64,000 bases of DNA from Candidatus Obscuribacterales bacterium (GCA_019752635.1 JAIELX010000011.1:1-64000); one strand, 5' to 3'. Positions 9,929 to 20,736 are shown, numbered from the stretch's first letter. The notes: generated from the letters alone by a model not told the origin. Translations and numbers: made by a program.

Positions 9929-12900
9929 ATGGATTCCGCACCCAAACTCACAGTCAGTGAGGTGCTTCTCAATTCAACATCCGTGTCAGGCTGGGCAGCC
10001 GACAATGTTTGGCACCCGATTGCAAACACGCTCGCAATTGAACCGCACAATGCTATATCCAGTTCTGTTAACGACCTGTCCGCAGTATTTGGCGGCAACG
10101 CGGTGCTGGACAATTGGAAACCGCTGCATATACCCAAGGCACAAGCCGGTAGCAAAGAGTGGCTAGCGCAAAACGTCTCCAGCGGCGTCGCCATGGTGGT
10201 GCCGTACGGAATCGCGGCTCTCTGCACACGTGGGGTATTGCGGTCGGCGGGAACACGGTTCGGCGCGACAGGCGCGACCGAGGTCTTTTTGAATTCCCGC
10301 GCCACTGCGACAATCCTTGGCGGAACAACTTATGACTTCCTGAAAAAACCGCATGAGAACGAGACTCGGGTCGGCAATGCGCTGGGTGCCACACTAGGGT
10401 TTTCGATATTCGAAGGCGGCAACATGCTGTCCAAAGGGCAGACCGGAGCAAAGCTGGTTGTGATGCGATCATTGACAGGCAGCATCGGCGCCATGTCGCA
10501 GCATTCCCTTTCAAAAATAATTGCCACCGGAAAACTGCCCAAAGCCGACGATCTCTACAATGCAGCCTTGACCGGCGCTACGATGAACAACCTGTTGCCT
10601 GCTTTTCACGACAAGTTGAACGACATGTCCAACAGCGTCAGTCTGGCAAGAGGGAAGGGCATTCCCATCGAAGACTATATGAAACAAACGGAGGCCGCAA
10701 AAGAGTCTCCGACACTCAATCAACTAGCCGCAGAGAACCCCCTGGCCCGAGTTCAACCCGGCGAAGCACCGGCAAAATTGCAACACGGACCACGGTTGAT
10801 TTCGGTCCCGGGCGCCGGCGACCACGCATTGCCAAAAATTGGGCATGAGCTTGCTCATCTGAGCTTGAAGAAACAAGCAGAGCCTCTCTTCGGTGAAGCT
10901 GCACAGTTGCTTGCAAACGGAAAGACGACCGAGGCGCAAGCCAAATATGTAGAAGCGCGCACTCAGCAGGAATCAGGAGCACTTGCAGCCGAGCGACAGG
11001 TCGCAACGGAGTTAGGACTTCCGACAGAACCCGCAAAACCTTTTCAACCCGGCGAAACGAAAGCACAGTCGGGACAAACCTATGCCGAACTGTGGGCACT
11101 GGAATTCGAAAAGTTCAAAGAATCGAAGGGCACGTTCAGACCGGAAATCGACTTCCGCCCCGGGGGGGCTCTTGCCGGTGCAGACTGGTCCGGTCTCACT
11201 CGATCGGTGGCCGATCTTCCCGCAGAGCGAAAGGTCGAGATCGCCCGGAATCTTCAGCTTGCCCCGGAATCCGCAGCCCGTTCAATATTTGGCACCCTGC
11301 TCAAAGATCCCAACCCGGCGGTGCGCGCTGAAGCTGTCAGAAATATCGGCGCCTTGCCTTCCGGTCAAAGAGCCAAGGCCTGGTATCAAGCATTCGGCGC
11401 TCCGGACCCCGCGTTGAAGGCGATTGCCCTTGAAGTTGTCTCTCAATTGCCAGCGGCAGACCGGTACGCTGCATGGAATCACGCGCACAGCCAGTTGCGC
11501 ACTTTACCTGCTGAATCCGGAACAGGAGAGAGCAGGGCTGCTCAGCTTGTTAAAGCAATCGAACAATTGCCGAACCGGGATCGCCAAACTGCGTGGGACA
11601 AAGCGCTGCAGACCTCTGAAACCAGTAGGTCCGCAGCCGAAAACATTGCGGTCTTGCCGGAAAGTAAGCGCGGACCGGCGTGGCAAATGCTTCTTCGCGA
11701 AGGAAAAGCCGGAACAGACACTTTGTTGAAGCAGATTCCGGAACTGGGCTCAAGCGACCGAGCGGGCGCTTTCTCCGCGTTGATTCGCCAGAGCAGAAAT
11801 CTGAACGGCGACTACACGACGACAGCACTGCAAAGCTTACCGGAGGCGGTGAGATTCGAGCATTGGCGCAAATTATTGTCACTGACGGAAGCAACGGAAC
11901 AGTCGCCGGTCTTCGAAGCGCTGGCAGCAATTCCCGATCCTGGAATTAAGAGCGCAGCCTGGCATGACGCATTTGCCAAGATAGGAAAGGCGAATGGTGA
12001 ATCGGCAACAAAGGCTATACCGGATCTGCCCGTTGAAGCTCGAAGTTCCGCTTTATTGCGAGTGATGGCTGATGTGCCGAACCGCGAACTCCCGCGCGCC
12101 TTAACTTCAATTCCGGCGATTGATTTACCACAAGTTCAAAAGGCGATTGCAGCAATGTCGCCTTCTGAGACACGTGCCGGCATGGCAAAATCGTTGCCAA
12201 TTTATAGACTAGCTGAACTACCGTTGATTGATCGGATTGCAGCTGCACAAGAAGTCTTCAAGAAAGCCGCGGAAAACCCTGATGTTTTCACACCGGAAGC
12301 ACTGAGGCACTGGTGGTGGCACTTACTGCCGGAGGAGGGCAACAAAGATATCACAGCGCTGCGGCACGAGCAGCCCGTGCGCGAGGCATTAGCCGCTTCA
12401 CTTAGCGAACATCAATTAGCATCGATAATTTTTGCCGAAGACCCGGCATTGGGCAGTCGGATGGCTGCGCAATGTCCCGAAGCGGTCCGTTCGGTAGCAC
12501 GCAATTTTTCAACGCATAGCGAAGCCTCATTGTTGCACCTGAGGCAAACAGCAGCGCGATATGTTGAAACCGGATCTCTGCTTGAAGCTACTAAAACCGC
12601 ATTAGAACTGAACGCAGCCGCGAAGACCGCAATTGATCCTCCGGTCGCCGACTTGTTTGGCGGACTCAGCGCCAGAGCTGAGCGACCGGCATTGACCGAG
12701 TCATTAGTTCTTCTTTCGCAGCAAGTACGCGATGCCAACGCAGGCAGAGCGCAGGCCGATCTGGCAATCGCAATTGCAGCATCGATGCGCTCGACAAATC
12801 CAGCTTTATTCGACTCGCAGTTCCTCAAACCTCTTGAACGCACCATTGGCGATCATACGGTGCACCCGCAAAAGCGATATGAACTTGCCTCGGAACTAGC

Positions 12901-14341
12901 AAGACTTTCCCGCGAGGGAAGGCTGGGCGACTCGACAATTAGAATGCCATCCTCACGCACGGAAACTGAGACCAAGCTATCGGCGGCACAGCAGGCATTA
13001 TTGCGAGCTGAAGCAGAGGGTGCCCTAGCAGATCCGGCGCGCCTGAAGTCATTAATTGAAAGCGGTAAACTTGCAGAAGCATTCCCTGGTACTTTCGAAA
13101 TTAACGCGGCGCTCGCCGAGAGAATGACTAAACTAGCCTGTGAAATGCAAAGCAACCCTGAGTTCGCCAAGCTGGCGCCCGTTGACCAGGTCAATTTGAT
13201 GTGGGCGGCGCTAATTCACGAATCTGCGGCAGGCAAGCAGCCAGTCGGACCACACACGTCTTGGGGCACCGCTGCTGATGCATACAGCGTTTTGCAAGGT
13301 CTGGGTTATCCACCTGAGCGAGTGCAACGCATCGCAACTTTAATCAGCAGGCATACCGAGTTAGCTCCGGGGGAAGCAAATCGAGTGATCGCCGATCCGG
13401 CGCAAGCATTCGAACTTGGGCTGTATTACCGTCATCCCGAAGCATTGAGGCAAATTGGAATACTCAATCAAGCAAAGCTGACACTAGCAGGTCAGGCGGT
13501 CGGAGACGTTCAAGGCAAAATCAACGAAATAAATGCTGCAATTGAAGCAGCGCAGGCCGGATTGGCACTGCCGCAATTCCCGTTGCTGTTAAGCGAGATT
13601 CCCGCCGGTTTCGGACTGCGATCCCTGCCTGGAGATTGGCGCCTTCTTGGTCACACGTCCCCATATATAACAAGTTCTTTCCTGCGACAACTTCCTTTGA
13701 TGGAGTCGCCGCATTATGCAATGTCGACCTCTTTGTTGAATCCAAAACACCTTTATCTCTACAATCCGGAAGCGCGATTGGTGGCACTAATTACGGCACC
13801 TTCCGAGAATGTTGTCACGGCAGCTAGAGGCTCATTTACCGGAACGAATGTTGACTGGGCCCGCGTGGTTCGCGATAGCGCCTCTCTGGCTGAACAAAGC
13901 GGGCCGGTCGCCCGTGACGTCAATGCAGCACTGGGCAAACTTGCCAGCACCACCCCCGGTGCACCACGCAATCTGACCGAACTAAATCGCGCTCTGGCAC
14001 AAACAAGCAACTTGTCCGGACTCCCTGAGAATTCGCCCTTGCGAAAAGCAGTAGAGACGGTGTACAGGGCTATGTGTACAGAAGACGGCAGGCCGCTCAG
14101 GGGACACAATGAAGCAAAAGTCGTCAACCCCACCTTTACCGGTCTCGGTATCAGGCGTGGTGGCAAACCGGTAATGCTGGAAGGTGTATCAGATCCTGCG
14201 GTACTGGCTGCCCTCATGGGCGGAGAAAAGCCGCCGGAGTGGGTTAAAACAACCGGCGGGACACCAGACGCGATAGTGATACCGGAAGCTGTCTGGCGCG
14301 AGCTTCTAAGACGCAACAAGCCAATCGTGACATTGGATTAG
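9929..14341 (+). CDS. large HEAT-repeat-like protein with HEXXH motif and HD-like region
   Basis: 1470 residues, not a family I recognise. Residues 75-195 are Gly/Ala-rich and weakly hydrophobic. Residues 301-360 contain HELAH at 306-310 with candidate third-ligand glutamates at 348 and 355 (ERQVA), the arrangement of a zincin metallopeptidase. Residues 415-900 are helical repeats in which LP...R..AW units recur about every 30-35 residues, resembling degenerate HEAT repeats. Around 1085-1180, LIHES...HTSWGTAADAY...RHTEL resembles an HD phosphohydrolase fold of the GlnD type with some ligands altered. The C-terminal 100 residues are unassigned. The ATG is taken at 9929; an upstream SD is weak (AAGGTCAATCGA). 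Neighbouring giants at 1491 and 14610 share Ala-rich, helical character. Function is unknown; the protease assignment is inference from one motif. Confidence 0.7.
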   Translation: MDSAPKLTVSEVLLNSTSVSGWAADNVWHPIANTLAIEPHNAISSSVNDLSAVFGGNAVLDNWKPLHIPKAQAGSKEWLAQNVSSGVAMVVPYGIAALCTRGVLRSAGTRFGATGATEVFLNSRATATILGGTTYDFLKKPHENETRVGNALGATLGFSIFEGGNMLSKGQTGAKLVVMRSLTGSIGAMSQHSLSKIIATGKLPKADDLYNAALTGATMNNLLPAFHDKLNDMSNSVSLARGKGIPIEDYMKQTEAAKESPTLNQLAAENPLARVQPGEAPAKLQHGPRLISVPGAGDHALPKIGHELAHLSLKKQAEPLFGEAAQLLANGKTTEAQAKYVEARTQQESGALAAERQVATELGLPTEPAKPFQPGETKAQSGQTYAELWALEFEKFKESKGTFRPEIDFRPGGALAGADWSGLTRSVADLPAERKVEIARNLQLAPESAARSIFGTLLKDPNPAVRAEAVRNIGALPSGQRAKAWYQAFGAPDPALKAIALEVVSQLPAADRYAAWNHAHSQLRTLPAESGTGESRAAQLVKAIEQLPNRDRQTAWDKALQTSETSRSAAENIAVLPESKRGPAWQMLLREGKAGTDTLLKQIPELGSSDRAGAFSALIRQSRNLNGDYTTTALQSLPEAVRFEHWRKLLSLTEATEQSPVFEALAAIPDPGIKSAAWHDAFAKIGKANGESATKAIPDLPVEARSSALLRVMADVPNRELPRALTSIPAIDLPQVQKAIAAMSPSETRAGMAKSLPIYRLAELPLIDRIAAAQEVFKKAAENPDVFTPEALRHWWWHLLPEEGNKDITALRHEQPVREALAASLSEHQLASIIFAEDPALGSRMAAQCPEAVRSVARNFSTHSEASLLHLRQTAARYVETGSLLEATKTALELNAAAKTAIDPPVADLFGGLSARAERPALTESLVLLSQQVRDANAGRAQADLAIAIAASMRSTNPALFDSQFLKPLERTIGDHTVHPQKRYELASELARLSREGRLGDSTIRMPSSRTETETKLSAAQQALLRAEAEGALADPARLKSLIESGKLAEAFPGTFEINAALAERMTKLACEMQSNPEFAKLAPVDQVNLMWAALIHESAAGKQPVGPHTSWGTAADAYSVLQGLGYPPERVQRIATLISRHTELAPGEANRVIADPAQAFELGLYYRHPEALRQIGILNQAKLTLAGQAVGDVQGKINEINAAIEAAQAGLALPQFPLLLSEIPAGFGLRSLPGDWRLLGHTSPYITSSFLRQLPLMESPHYAMSTSLLNPKHLYLYNPEARLVALITAPSENVVTAARGSFTGTNVDWARVVRDSASLAEQSGPVARDVNAALGKLASTTPGAPRNLTELNRALAQTSNLSGLPENSPLRKAVETVYRAMCTEDGRPLRGHNEAKVVNPTFTGLGIRRGGKPVMLEGVSDPAVLAALMGGEKPPEWVKTTGGTPDAIVIPEAVWRELLRRNKPIVTLD

Positions 14342-14609
14342 TCGGATACATAATCACGGACCGCTCAACTCGAGGGAATGTCAGTTTATCCCGGCGGCGA
14401 GTTAAACAGGGAAGTTTCGTGGCTTCTGAGCCACCCTTTCGCACTGAGTACGGTAACTGAAGCCCCCGAACTCCAAGAGCCTTTCGGCACAATAGACAAA
14501 GGGTACGTTACCTTAGATTGGCGCATGGGTCGTGCGGCCAACGGGTATGTTGTAAGGACAGCCCCAGTCGATGATTTGAGCCTGTCGCTTACAACTTTGG
14601 AGAGGTCCG

Positions 14610-17600
14610 ATGAAAGATCAGGACAAAAGAAAGATCACTAGACTGTCCAAGAGTTTTCGAACACTTGTTAACGGCGACCTGGAGTCTTTAGAGCCCACTT
14701 CCCCCCAAGACATGCACAGCACGGTCGGAGGCACAACCTCGCGATCAAAGAGCGTGATTCCGATTGCAAGGATACAGGCGAGCCCGCCGACTTCTGAAAC
14801 ACCGGCAACTCCGGACTATCATGCAGAAGCGGAAACTGCCCTGACAGAGAAAGATTACGTTCACGCGGCGGAAGATTTTGAGAAAGCCGGCACAAAGCAC
14901 GATGAGCTGGACGCCGGTAATGCCTGGAATCAGGCGGCAATTGAAGCTGCAAATAAGGAAGGCTGGCAAAGCAATGATGCTCAAGTTGACAGCCACAATG
15001 CCTCAAATGACTGGCACAGCGGGATTGACGCCTACAAACAGGCGGCAGAGTCAGCCACAAACTTGACACAAGCAGCCAGGGATTACGAAGGAGAAGGAAA
15101 CGGTTTTGTAGACTTCAGTGACGGCGCAGATGCACTCAAGGCATACAAAGAAGCGGTATCCGACCTTGAAAACACCTCGAACGCCACTGTTGCGGACCAC
15201 CAAAATGCATTCGACATAGAGTCCAAAATCATAGCTATCAGTCAGACTCACGGCAACGGCTTGAGCGATAACGACATCTCCCGCCACGACACCAAAGCTG
15301 ATGCCCTCGATGCTCAAGCAACGATCTTGAGCATCGAGGGCGGTGAAGCGAACCTCTCACAAGCGGGCGCGCTCTTCGAGCAAGCCGCCAAGGCACTTGG
15401 CGGCGACTTGCTCACGGCCGATTCGACTTTGCTTGCCAATACAGTGGAGTACGACAAAGCAGGCCAGGCCTGGAGCGCCGCCGCCCGCGAAGCGGTAGAC
15501 AACGATAAAGGGCAGGATTTTGCCAATGCAGCCCTGGATTTTCGCTCAGCCGGAGACCTGCAAAATGAAGCCACGGCTATCAGCTTGGCCAATTCAAACG
15601 GCTACCAGGGTTTTATCACGGAAGCAACAACGCTGGAACAAGCCGCACCTGCGCGCACAGACCAGGAAAAGCAGCTACTGGGTGACATCGCTTCTCAGCA
15701 GCAAGCCCTTGCCAATTTCGACAACAATTCGCTATCGCATGGTCAGAGCTGGGAGAGCGGACATCAGCTGTATGAGAATTTGATCGCGGCCGACCAAAAC
15801 AGGCTGACAGCTTTGGAAAATGCCAACAGTCTTAACAGGGCTGATCTGAAAACAGAGGCCGCTGACTACGAGCAAGCGGCTATGGACCTCCAGGGTGTCG
15901 CAGGACAAGGTGATCACGTTGAACTACTTCACAACCATGTAGGCGACATATTCAAGCAACTGGCGCAGGTCGACAAAGCTAACTACGATGCCGCGACGCA
16001 GCTATCGCTTCAGGACGCCCCGTACGCCCTGATTAGGAATGCAGCCATCCTGGAAGCATCAGATGCCGACAAAGCGGCGCAGGCATATAACAAGGCAGGA
16101 GATACTCTTGCACAAGCAAACATGCTTCAGGTCGAAAAAGACGCATTGACAGCGTACGGACAAGATGCTCAAACAGAAGGACAAGCAGCAAACGAAGTCG
16201 GTCAAACGGCCGGAGCTCTGTATCTACAAATGGCCAAAGCTGCCACGAATCAGGCCGATCAGTTGACGCTATACCAAGATGCCGAAAAAGCTTTAGAAAA
16301 TACCTTCGACCGCGCGGATCTCGCAAAAGCTGACAGACATATTGGGCTGATCGAAGAGGCGCAAGGTCACTACGACAAGGCCGGTAAAGCCTTCAGCGAT
16401 GCTGGTTCTGAAGATGTGACCTACGCTCAGGCGACCAGCGATTTCGAAAACTCAGGCAAGTCATACAACGAAGCAGGCAAGTACGGACACGCAGCCGCAG
16501 CCTATAGCAACGCAGGTAGCGTTGATCTGGCCAATGGAGACTATGTTTCGGCAGTAACAGATTTCGAGAAGGCCGGCACGGTATTAAAGGCAACAATACA
16601 AGCAGAGAGCGGACTGACCAACGGCGAACAAGTCAGTGCTTATCAGGCGGAAGCCAACGCGTATCAAAATGCCGGCGCAATAAACGCGAATCTGGGTCAC
16701 AACGCTGCTGCCGCCGCCGACTTTCAAAATGCGCTCACGGCGGTGAATGCCGCAAGATCCATCGAGAATGCGGAAGTGGAGACCCTGGCGAACAACTGGA
16801 TGGCGAACCATGGTGGCGGCGAAAGCGCTTTCGACCAGGCTATGAACGCCGCAGCTGGTGGACTGAACGATGCCATTCATGATACGGCCGATTATGTAGC
16901 AACTCACGAATGGGCTCAGATGGTCATAGCTACCGCGGCAGGTGTAGGCGCAGGGATGTTAGCCGCACCATACATCGCCGTTGCAGGTCTGGCTGTCGGA
17001 GGCGCGGTGGCCGCAGGTGTTGATGCCGGGGCCGATGTACTTGCCAGGACAGCACTCGAGAGCGGTATTGTGATAGTCACAAGTCCGGCAGCCGAATCTG
17101 CCGCAGCTGCTAGCACAGATGATACGGCGCAGCAAGTTGAAAATGCCATCCTCCGGGCGGCCGGCATCACCACCGATACCCCAGTGGACATCGCGATCTC
17201 CGACTCGAGGAATCCATTGGCAACGATGTTAGAAGATGCAGTAAAAACCAGAATAAGTCAATTTATCGCAAACAGACCAAGAATAGAGGTAAAGGCAGCA
17301 ATAGAACTAGCCTTCCAGACCAGGGAAGACAATGAAGTGGATAAAATCCTCAACACCGCTTTAAGCGGCAGCCTGACAATGGCGTCGCTGGATAGCGCAA
17401 TCGCGCTTACTTCCTTGGCCGCTGAGAAAGATGCACAGCAAAACGAAACGGCCAGAGCAGCCGCCGATTCAATGGTGGCAAACACGCTGAACAATCTTTC
17501 CCAAACCGCGACGAACTCTACGATTGCATCCTTGTCGCAGGACTATGTCAATCTTGGAACCGATGGTCGCCTTTCGAATCTTCAATCAGATTTAACGGAC

Positions 17601-17849
17601 TTACCCTCCAACCTCGAAAAGGCAGGAGTGCACAGTAACATGGCGAAAGCTCTAGAGGAAGAATCTAGCTTACTAACGCAGGAAATCGACGTTGCCCAAG
17701 CGCAGTCAGCGAAGGACTTAGCAGTAGCGAACTCTGACAAAACGGTCGCCGCGAAAGTAACTGCGCAAGGCGATTCAGCTGATGGCAACCTGAACGTGGC
17801 AGAAGCTCAGAAATTATTCAACGCCGAAGGCGACACTTCCGACGGGTAG
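14610..17849 (+). CDS. SNAP/TPR-like repeat protein with C-terminal hydrophobic segment
   Basis: 1079 residues. Start ATG at 14610 follows a clear GAGAGG site. From about residue 65 to 720 the protein is built of repeated helical pairs with A...YEKAG, A..F.NAGS and DFEKAG signatures, spaced 35-45 residues, resembling the TPR-related repeats of SNAP (soluble NSF attachment) proteins. Residues about 770-815 form a Gly/Ala-rich hydrophobic region (GVGAGMLAAPYIAVAGLAV) able to span or insert into a membrane. The remaining 260 residues are Ala/Ser/Thr-rich helices. The N-terminus (1-60) is basic and Ser/Thr-rich, with no signal peptide. It is convergent with the TPR-CHAT gene, with 34 bp between stops. 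A scaffold role is inferred; the hydrophobic segment is unusual for a pure TPR scaffold. Confidence 0.75.
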   Translation: MKDQDKRKITRLSKSFRTLVNGDLESLEPTSPQDMHSTVGGTTSRSKSVIPIARIQASPPTSETPATPDYHAEAETALTEKDYVHAAEDFEKAGTKHDELDAGNAWNQAAIEAANKEGWQSNDAQVDSHNASNDWHSGIDAYKQAAESATNLTQAARDYEGEGNGFVDFSDGADALKAYKEAVSDLENTSNATVADHQNAFDIESKIIAISQTHGNGLSDNDISRHDTKADALDAQATILSIEGGEANLSQAGALFEQAAKALGGDLLTADSTLLANTVEYDKAGQAWSAAAREAVDNDKGQDFANAALDFRSAGDLQNEATAISLANSNGYQGFITEATTLEQAAPARTDQEKQLLGDIASQQQALANFDNNSLSHGQSWESGHQLYENLIAADQNRLTALENANSLNRADLKTEAADYEQAAMDLQGVAGQGDHVELLHNHVGDIFKQLAQVDKANYDAATQLSLQDAPYALIRNAAILEASDADKAAQAYNKAGDTLAQANMLQVEKDALTAYGQDAQTEGQAANEVGQTAGALYLQMAKAATNQADQLTLYQDAEKALENTFDRADLAKADRHIGLIEEAQGHYDKAGKAFSDAGSEDVTYAQATSDFENSGKSYNEAGKYGHAAAAYSNAGSVDLANGDYVSAVTDFEKAGTVLKATIQAESGLTNGEQVSAYQAEANAYQNAGAINANLGHNAAAAADFQNALTAVNAARSIENAEVETLANNWMANHGGGESAFDQAMNAAAGGLNDAIHDTADYVATHEWAQMVIATAAGVGAGMLAAPYIAVAGLAVGGAVAAGVDAGADVLARTALESGIVIVTSPAAESAAAASTDDTAQQVENAILRAAGITTDTPVDIAISDSRNPLATMLEDAVKTRISQFIANRPRIEVKAAIELAFQTREDNEVDKILNTALSGSLTMASLDSAIALTSLAAEKDAQQNETARAAADSMVANTLNNLSQTATNSTIASLSQDYVNLGTDGRLSNLQSDLTDLPSNLEKAGVHSNMAKALEEESSLLTQEIDVAQAQSAKDLAVANSDKTVAAKVTAQGDSADGNLNVAEAQKLFNAEGDTSDG

Positions 17850-17883
17850 ACACAACGCGGCCCGTCAAGATATTCCTGAAGAC

Positions 17884-20505
17884 TTAGTCAATGCCGGTGT
17901 GAACGAAAGGGGCCCAGGCATGAATGGGTTGGCCTTCTCTCAAGGCTCGGCACTGCGCTTCGCGAAGGGCGCCGGCGATTGTGCTGCGGCCGCCTTGCCA
18001 CAATCCGTGAAAGTCTTGCATCAAACCGGCTGTCGATAGATCGGCAACTTCCCACAAACTGGAAATGATATTCTTCATACCGGCATAAATCAAAGCGCGA
18101 GCCAATCCGATAATTTCGTCGCCGGTAGTGATGACATTGACTCCGGTTTGACAGGCGGACAAAACAAGAAGTTTCCCCTTATTCGTACGAAATGTACTGT
18201 CCTGCAAGATACGAGCAGCCGTCAAAACGCTTCCATCCGACAGCACCAGACCGGAAGCCATAGGCTCTTCCGGATTGAACACTGCGTGCCCGGCAAAGTG
18301 AATCACCGTGTATTCGCTGAAGTGATGCAGCAGACCGTCTTTGACTTCTTCATTTGTAAGCAAGCGTGAGCCGCTACCAATTTCGCTGGCCAGACCGAAT
18401 ACTGTCTTGCCCTCTTCCAACGTATAACTCAAGTCTTCCAACCCGGCCGATGAACGAAGCCTGGCACTAAATACGATGCCGGCGTCTCGGGTTGCAGAGT
18501 AGTCGCTGATAGCGGAAACGAGATACTTGGTCTTTTCAGTAGTTTCAACTTCATCACCACCGCCAAGAACTCCTATGAGACTGGCAGAGGGAATGATGCT
18601 AATGGCATATTTTTCGATCAGATAATGCTGACCGTCATGCAATGCAGCGAACGGAAGTCGATGCAGTCCACCATGCGGCACTATCACTAACCGTTCGATA
18701 GTTGGAGGCAATGACGCCACCAGCGGTGCCATCAAACGGTCGTACAGGCGGTGACACAGACTAACTGGAACCTCCCAACCTTCGGTGGCGGACATTTCCA
18801 AAAAGTCCCAAAGTTCCGCCTCAAGATCGCCAATCTCAGCTCTATTGAGCAAGTGGTTTTCCGGTTGAGACAAACCTTCGCGAATGCAAGCCGCCAGCAG
18901 GAACTCCTCTGTCCAGAAAAATTCGATTATTGCTGCATTCGACTCTAAGCACCCCTGTTTCCAGAGGTTTTTGAGATCACCAAAATTAAGAGTATCGACG
19001 GACACCATGCCGGCATAAGCCGGATGTCGGCGTTTCAACTGATCGACTATATCGCGCCATTCTTTATATAACTTGGGCACATCATCGGCACTGACTTGAA
19101 CGCCCCGGTGTCCGCTTTCAGATTCACCGCCTTGTCCGAACATGCGCTCCAGTCCGGCGATGCGACTGCGCAGATCCATCTCTTTCGAGATGAGCCGCGC
19201 AATGGCATCGTCTTCAACGTTTGCAAGCTCGGAGATATCGATTGGAGAATTCGCCAGAAGATCCAGCATGGCACGTGATTTAGCGCGCCCGACGTACTCC
19301 AGCGCCTCGACACGCCGGCCCGAATCAATGCACAGTTGAATAATGTCCTTGTACATCGCCTGTCCGGTAGCGCCAAACGATGTTTTCAACGCATCGGAAT
19401 TGATGCGCCCGCGCTGTTCTTCGAACAGCTCAATTGCGTGCGCGAACGCACCGTAGGCCGCATCCGTCTTACCCATCTTTTGAAATGCTTTGCCCTGGTT
19501 CGCAAAGTAAACGCGCTCACCGGGGCGATCCCTCGCCTCTGCAGCAGTCTGCGCCGCCAGCTCATAATATTGAAGCGCTTGCTCAAATTGTCCTTCACCG
19601 GAAAAGCAGTCACCCAGGCTGTCAAAGTGCGCAGCTTCGGTCCGTTTTTCTCCTAATTCCCTGGCCAGTTCAAGACCGGCACGACAGTAGTTGCGAGCTT
19701 CTTCAATGCGACCTTGCTTAAGCAACACATTGCCGACGTTTCCTAGCCATGCGGCTTCGGCACGCCGATCCTGAGTCTCCTTAGCCAGCGCCAGCGCCTG
19801 TGCGAAACAAGCCGCAGCCTCTTCCAGGCGCTGCTCCTCAAAATGCACAAGACCTTCGCTGGCCAAACAACGAGAGCGTGCTTTGATGTCCCCGCTAGCT
19901 TCCGCCTCTTCCAAGGCAATTTTATAAATCTCCATCGCCTTGCCAAAATCATTCATTTCAGCAAGCGTCTGGCCGAGGTTACCGAGCCAGGCCACACGGT
20001 TCGGGCCATCGGGCATGATTTCGGAGGCCTGGCTGAAGCATTCTGCTGCTTGCTCAAGCCACCCCCGGTTTCGGTAGATTTCGCCGAGTTTGCCGAATGA
20101 AACCTCGGCAGTGCCTCCGTCGCGAACCTCTAAGGCGGCATCCAGTGCACGCCACAGTTGGACGATCGCTGAGTTCTCGTCACCGCCGTCGCAATCCAGC
20201 TCAGACAGTAAATAGCTGACATGCGCCACAACCCTGAGGTCACTATGAGTTTCGGCAATCTCAAGAGACTCGTCCAGTAGGACACGCGCCTGATCGCTCT
20301 GTCCCGCGCCCCGTTTTGCAACAGCCAGGTAGCTGAGAAAAACAGCTGCAGCCAACATGTCCTGAAGCTTACGGGCGGCTTCCAGTGCTTCCGAGTACTG
20401 AAAGTCCGCGGTAACGAAATCCGACTGTTCAAGCGCTTGCCAGCCTCTGTCGGAGGCGCTATTCATCTGCTCTCGTATGTCGGTCGAGTTCAACTTGTAC
20501 TCCAT
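17884..20505 (-). CDS. TPR-CHAT caspase-like protease
   Basis: 873 residues from the ATG at 20505, chosen because GGAG stands 7 nt upstream; a GTG at 20526 would add seven residues. Residues about 10-380 are tetratricopeptide repeats (A..CF.QALALAKE, A..YYELAAQTA). Residues about 530-873 form a CHAT domain (caspase HetF-associated with TPRs). The catalytic pair is visible: His740 in HFAGHAVF and Cys785 in LSACQTG, followed by GLARALIYAGMKNIISSLWEV and a closing HAWAPF strand. CHAT proteins are clan CD cysteine peptidases; in cyanobacteria they act in differentiation (HetF) and elsewhere in defence or cell death. The TPR part probably senses or binds a partner. The immediate convergent neighbour is a SNAP/TPR-like protein, a possible partner but without direct evidence. 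Confidence 0.93.
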   Translation of the reverse strand: MEYKLNSTDIREQMNSASDRGWQALEQSDFVTADFQYSEALEAARKLQDMLAAAVFLSYLAVAKRGAGQSDQARVLLDESLEIAETHSDLRVVAHVSYLLSELDCDGGDENSAIVQLWRALDAALEVRDGGTAEVSFGKLGEIYRNRGWLEQAAECFSQASEIMPDGPNRVAWLGNLGQTLAEMNDFGKAMEIYKIALEEAEASGDIKARSRCLASEGLVHFEEQRLEEAAACFAQALALAKETQDRRAEAAWLGNVGNVLLKQGRIEEARNYCRAGLELARELGEKRTEAAHFDSLGDCFSGEGQFEQALQYYELAAQTAAEARDRPGERVYFANQGKAFQKMGKTDAAYGAFAHAIELFEEQRGRINSDALKTSFGATGQAMYKDIIQLCIDSGRRVEALEYVGRAKSRAMLDLLANSPIDISELANVEDDAIARLISKEMDLRSRIAGLERMFGQGGESESGHRGVQVSADDVPKLYKEWRDIVDQLKRRHPAYAGMVSVDTLNFGDLKNLWKQGCLESNAAIIEFFWTEEFLLAACIREGLSQPENHLLNRAEIGDLEAELWDFLEMSATEGWEVPVSLCHRLYDRLMAPLVASLPPTIERLVIVPHGGLHRLPFAALHDGQHYLIEKYAISIIPSASLIGVLGGGDEVETTEKTKYLVSAISDYSATRDAGIVFSARLRSSAGLEDLSYTLEEGKTVFGLASEIGSGSRLLTNEEVKDGLLHHFSEYTVIHFAGHAVFNPEEPMASGLVLSDGSVLTAARILQDSTFRTNKGKLLVLSACQTGVNVITTGDEIIGLARALIYAGMKNIISSLWEVADLSTAGLMQDFHGLWQGGRSTIAGALREAQCRALREGQPIHAWAPFVHTGID

Positions 20506-20703
20506 CCGGTAGCTCCATCCAAACACAGATGATAGAAGCCTGACAACCGGTCGTTAGCGGTATGTACCCGGGGTCCGGCAATTTTGGACACGCAGGAGAA
20601 AAACCGAAGCAGACGGAGTAAAACTCATATGTTGTATTTTCGCGACAGAAACCGGAGCCGGGATCCGAACTCTAGTTCGAACTGAGTAAATGGCCCGTTA
20701 AGG

Positions 20704-20736
20704 TGCGTCCGGGCAAAGCGTTGCTCGCTTGCGCAC
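20704..20736 (-). repeat. imperfect long hairpin between two minus-strand genes
   Basis: GTGCG...CGCAC outer arms with an inner GCAAAGCG / CGCTTGC pairing and TTGCT loop, 60 nt past the stop of the secreted-protein gene. It may end that transcript; no T-run follows, so a processing or REP-like site is equally possible. Confidence 0.35.

Noticed and set aside
14378..14641. 87-codon frame before the 1079-aa gene
   Set aside because: It overlaps the better-supported start at 14610, the ribosome-binding site is too close to its ATG, and its residues resemble no family.
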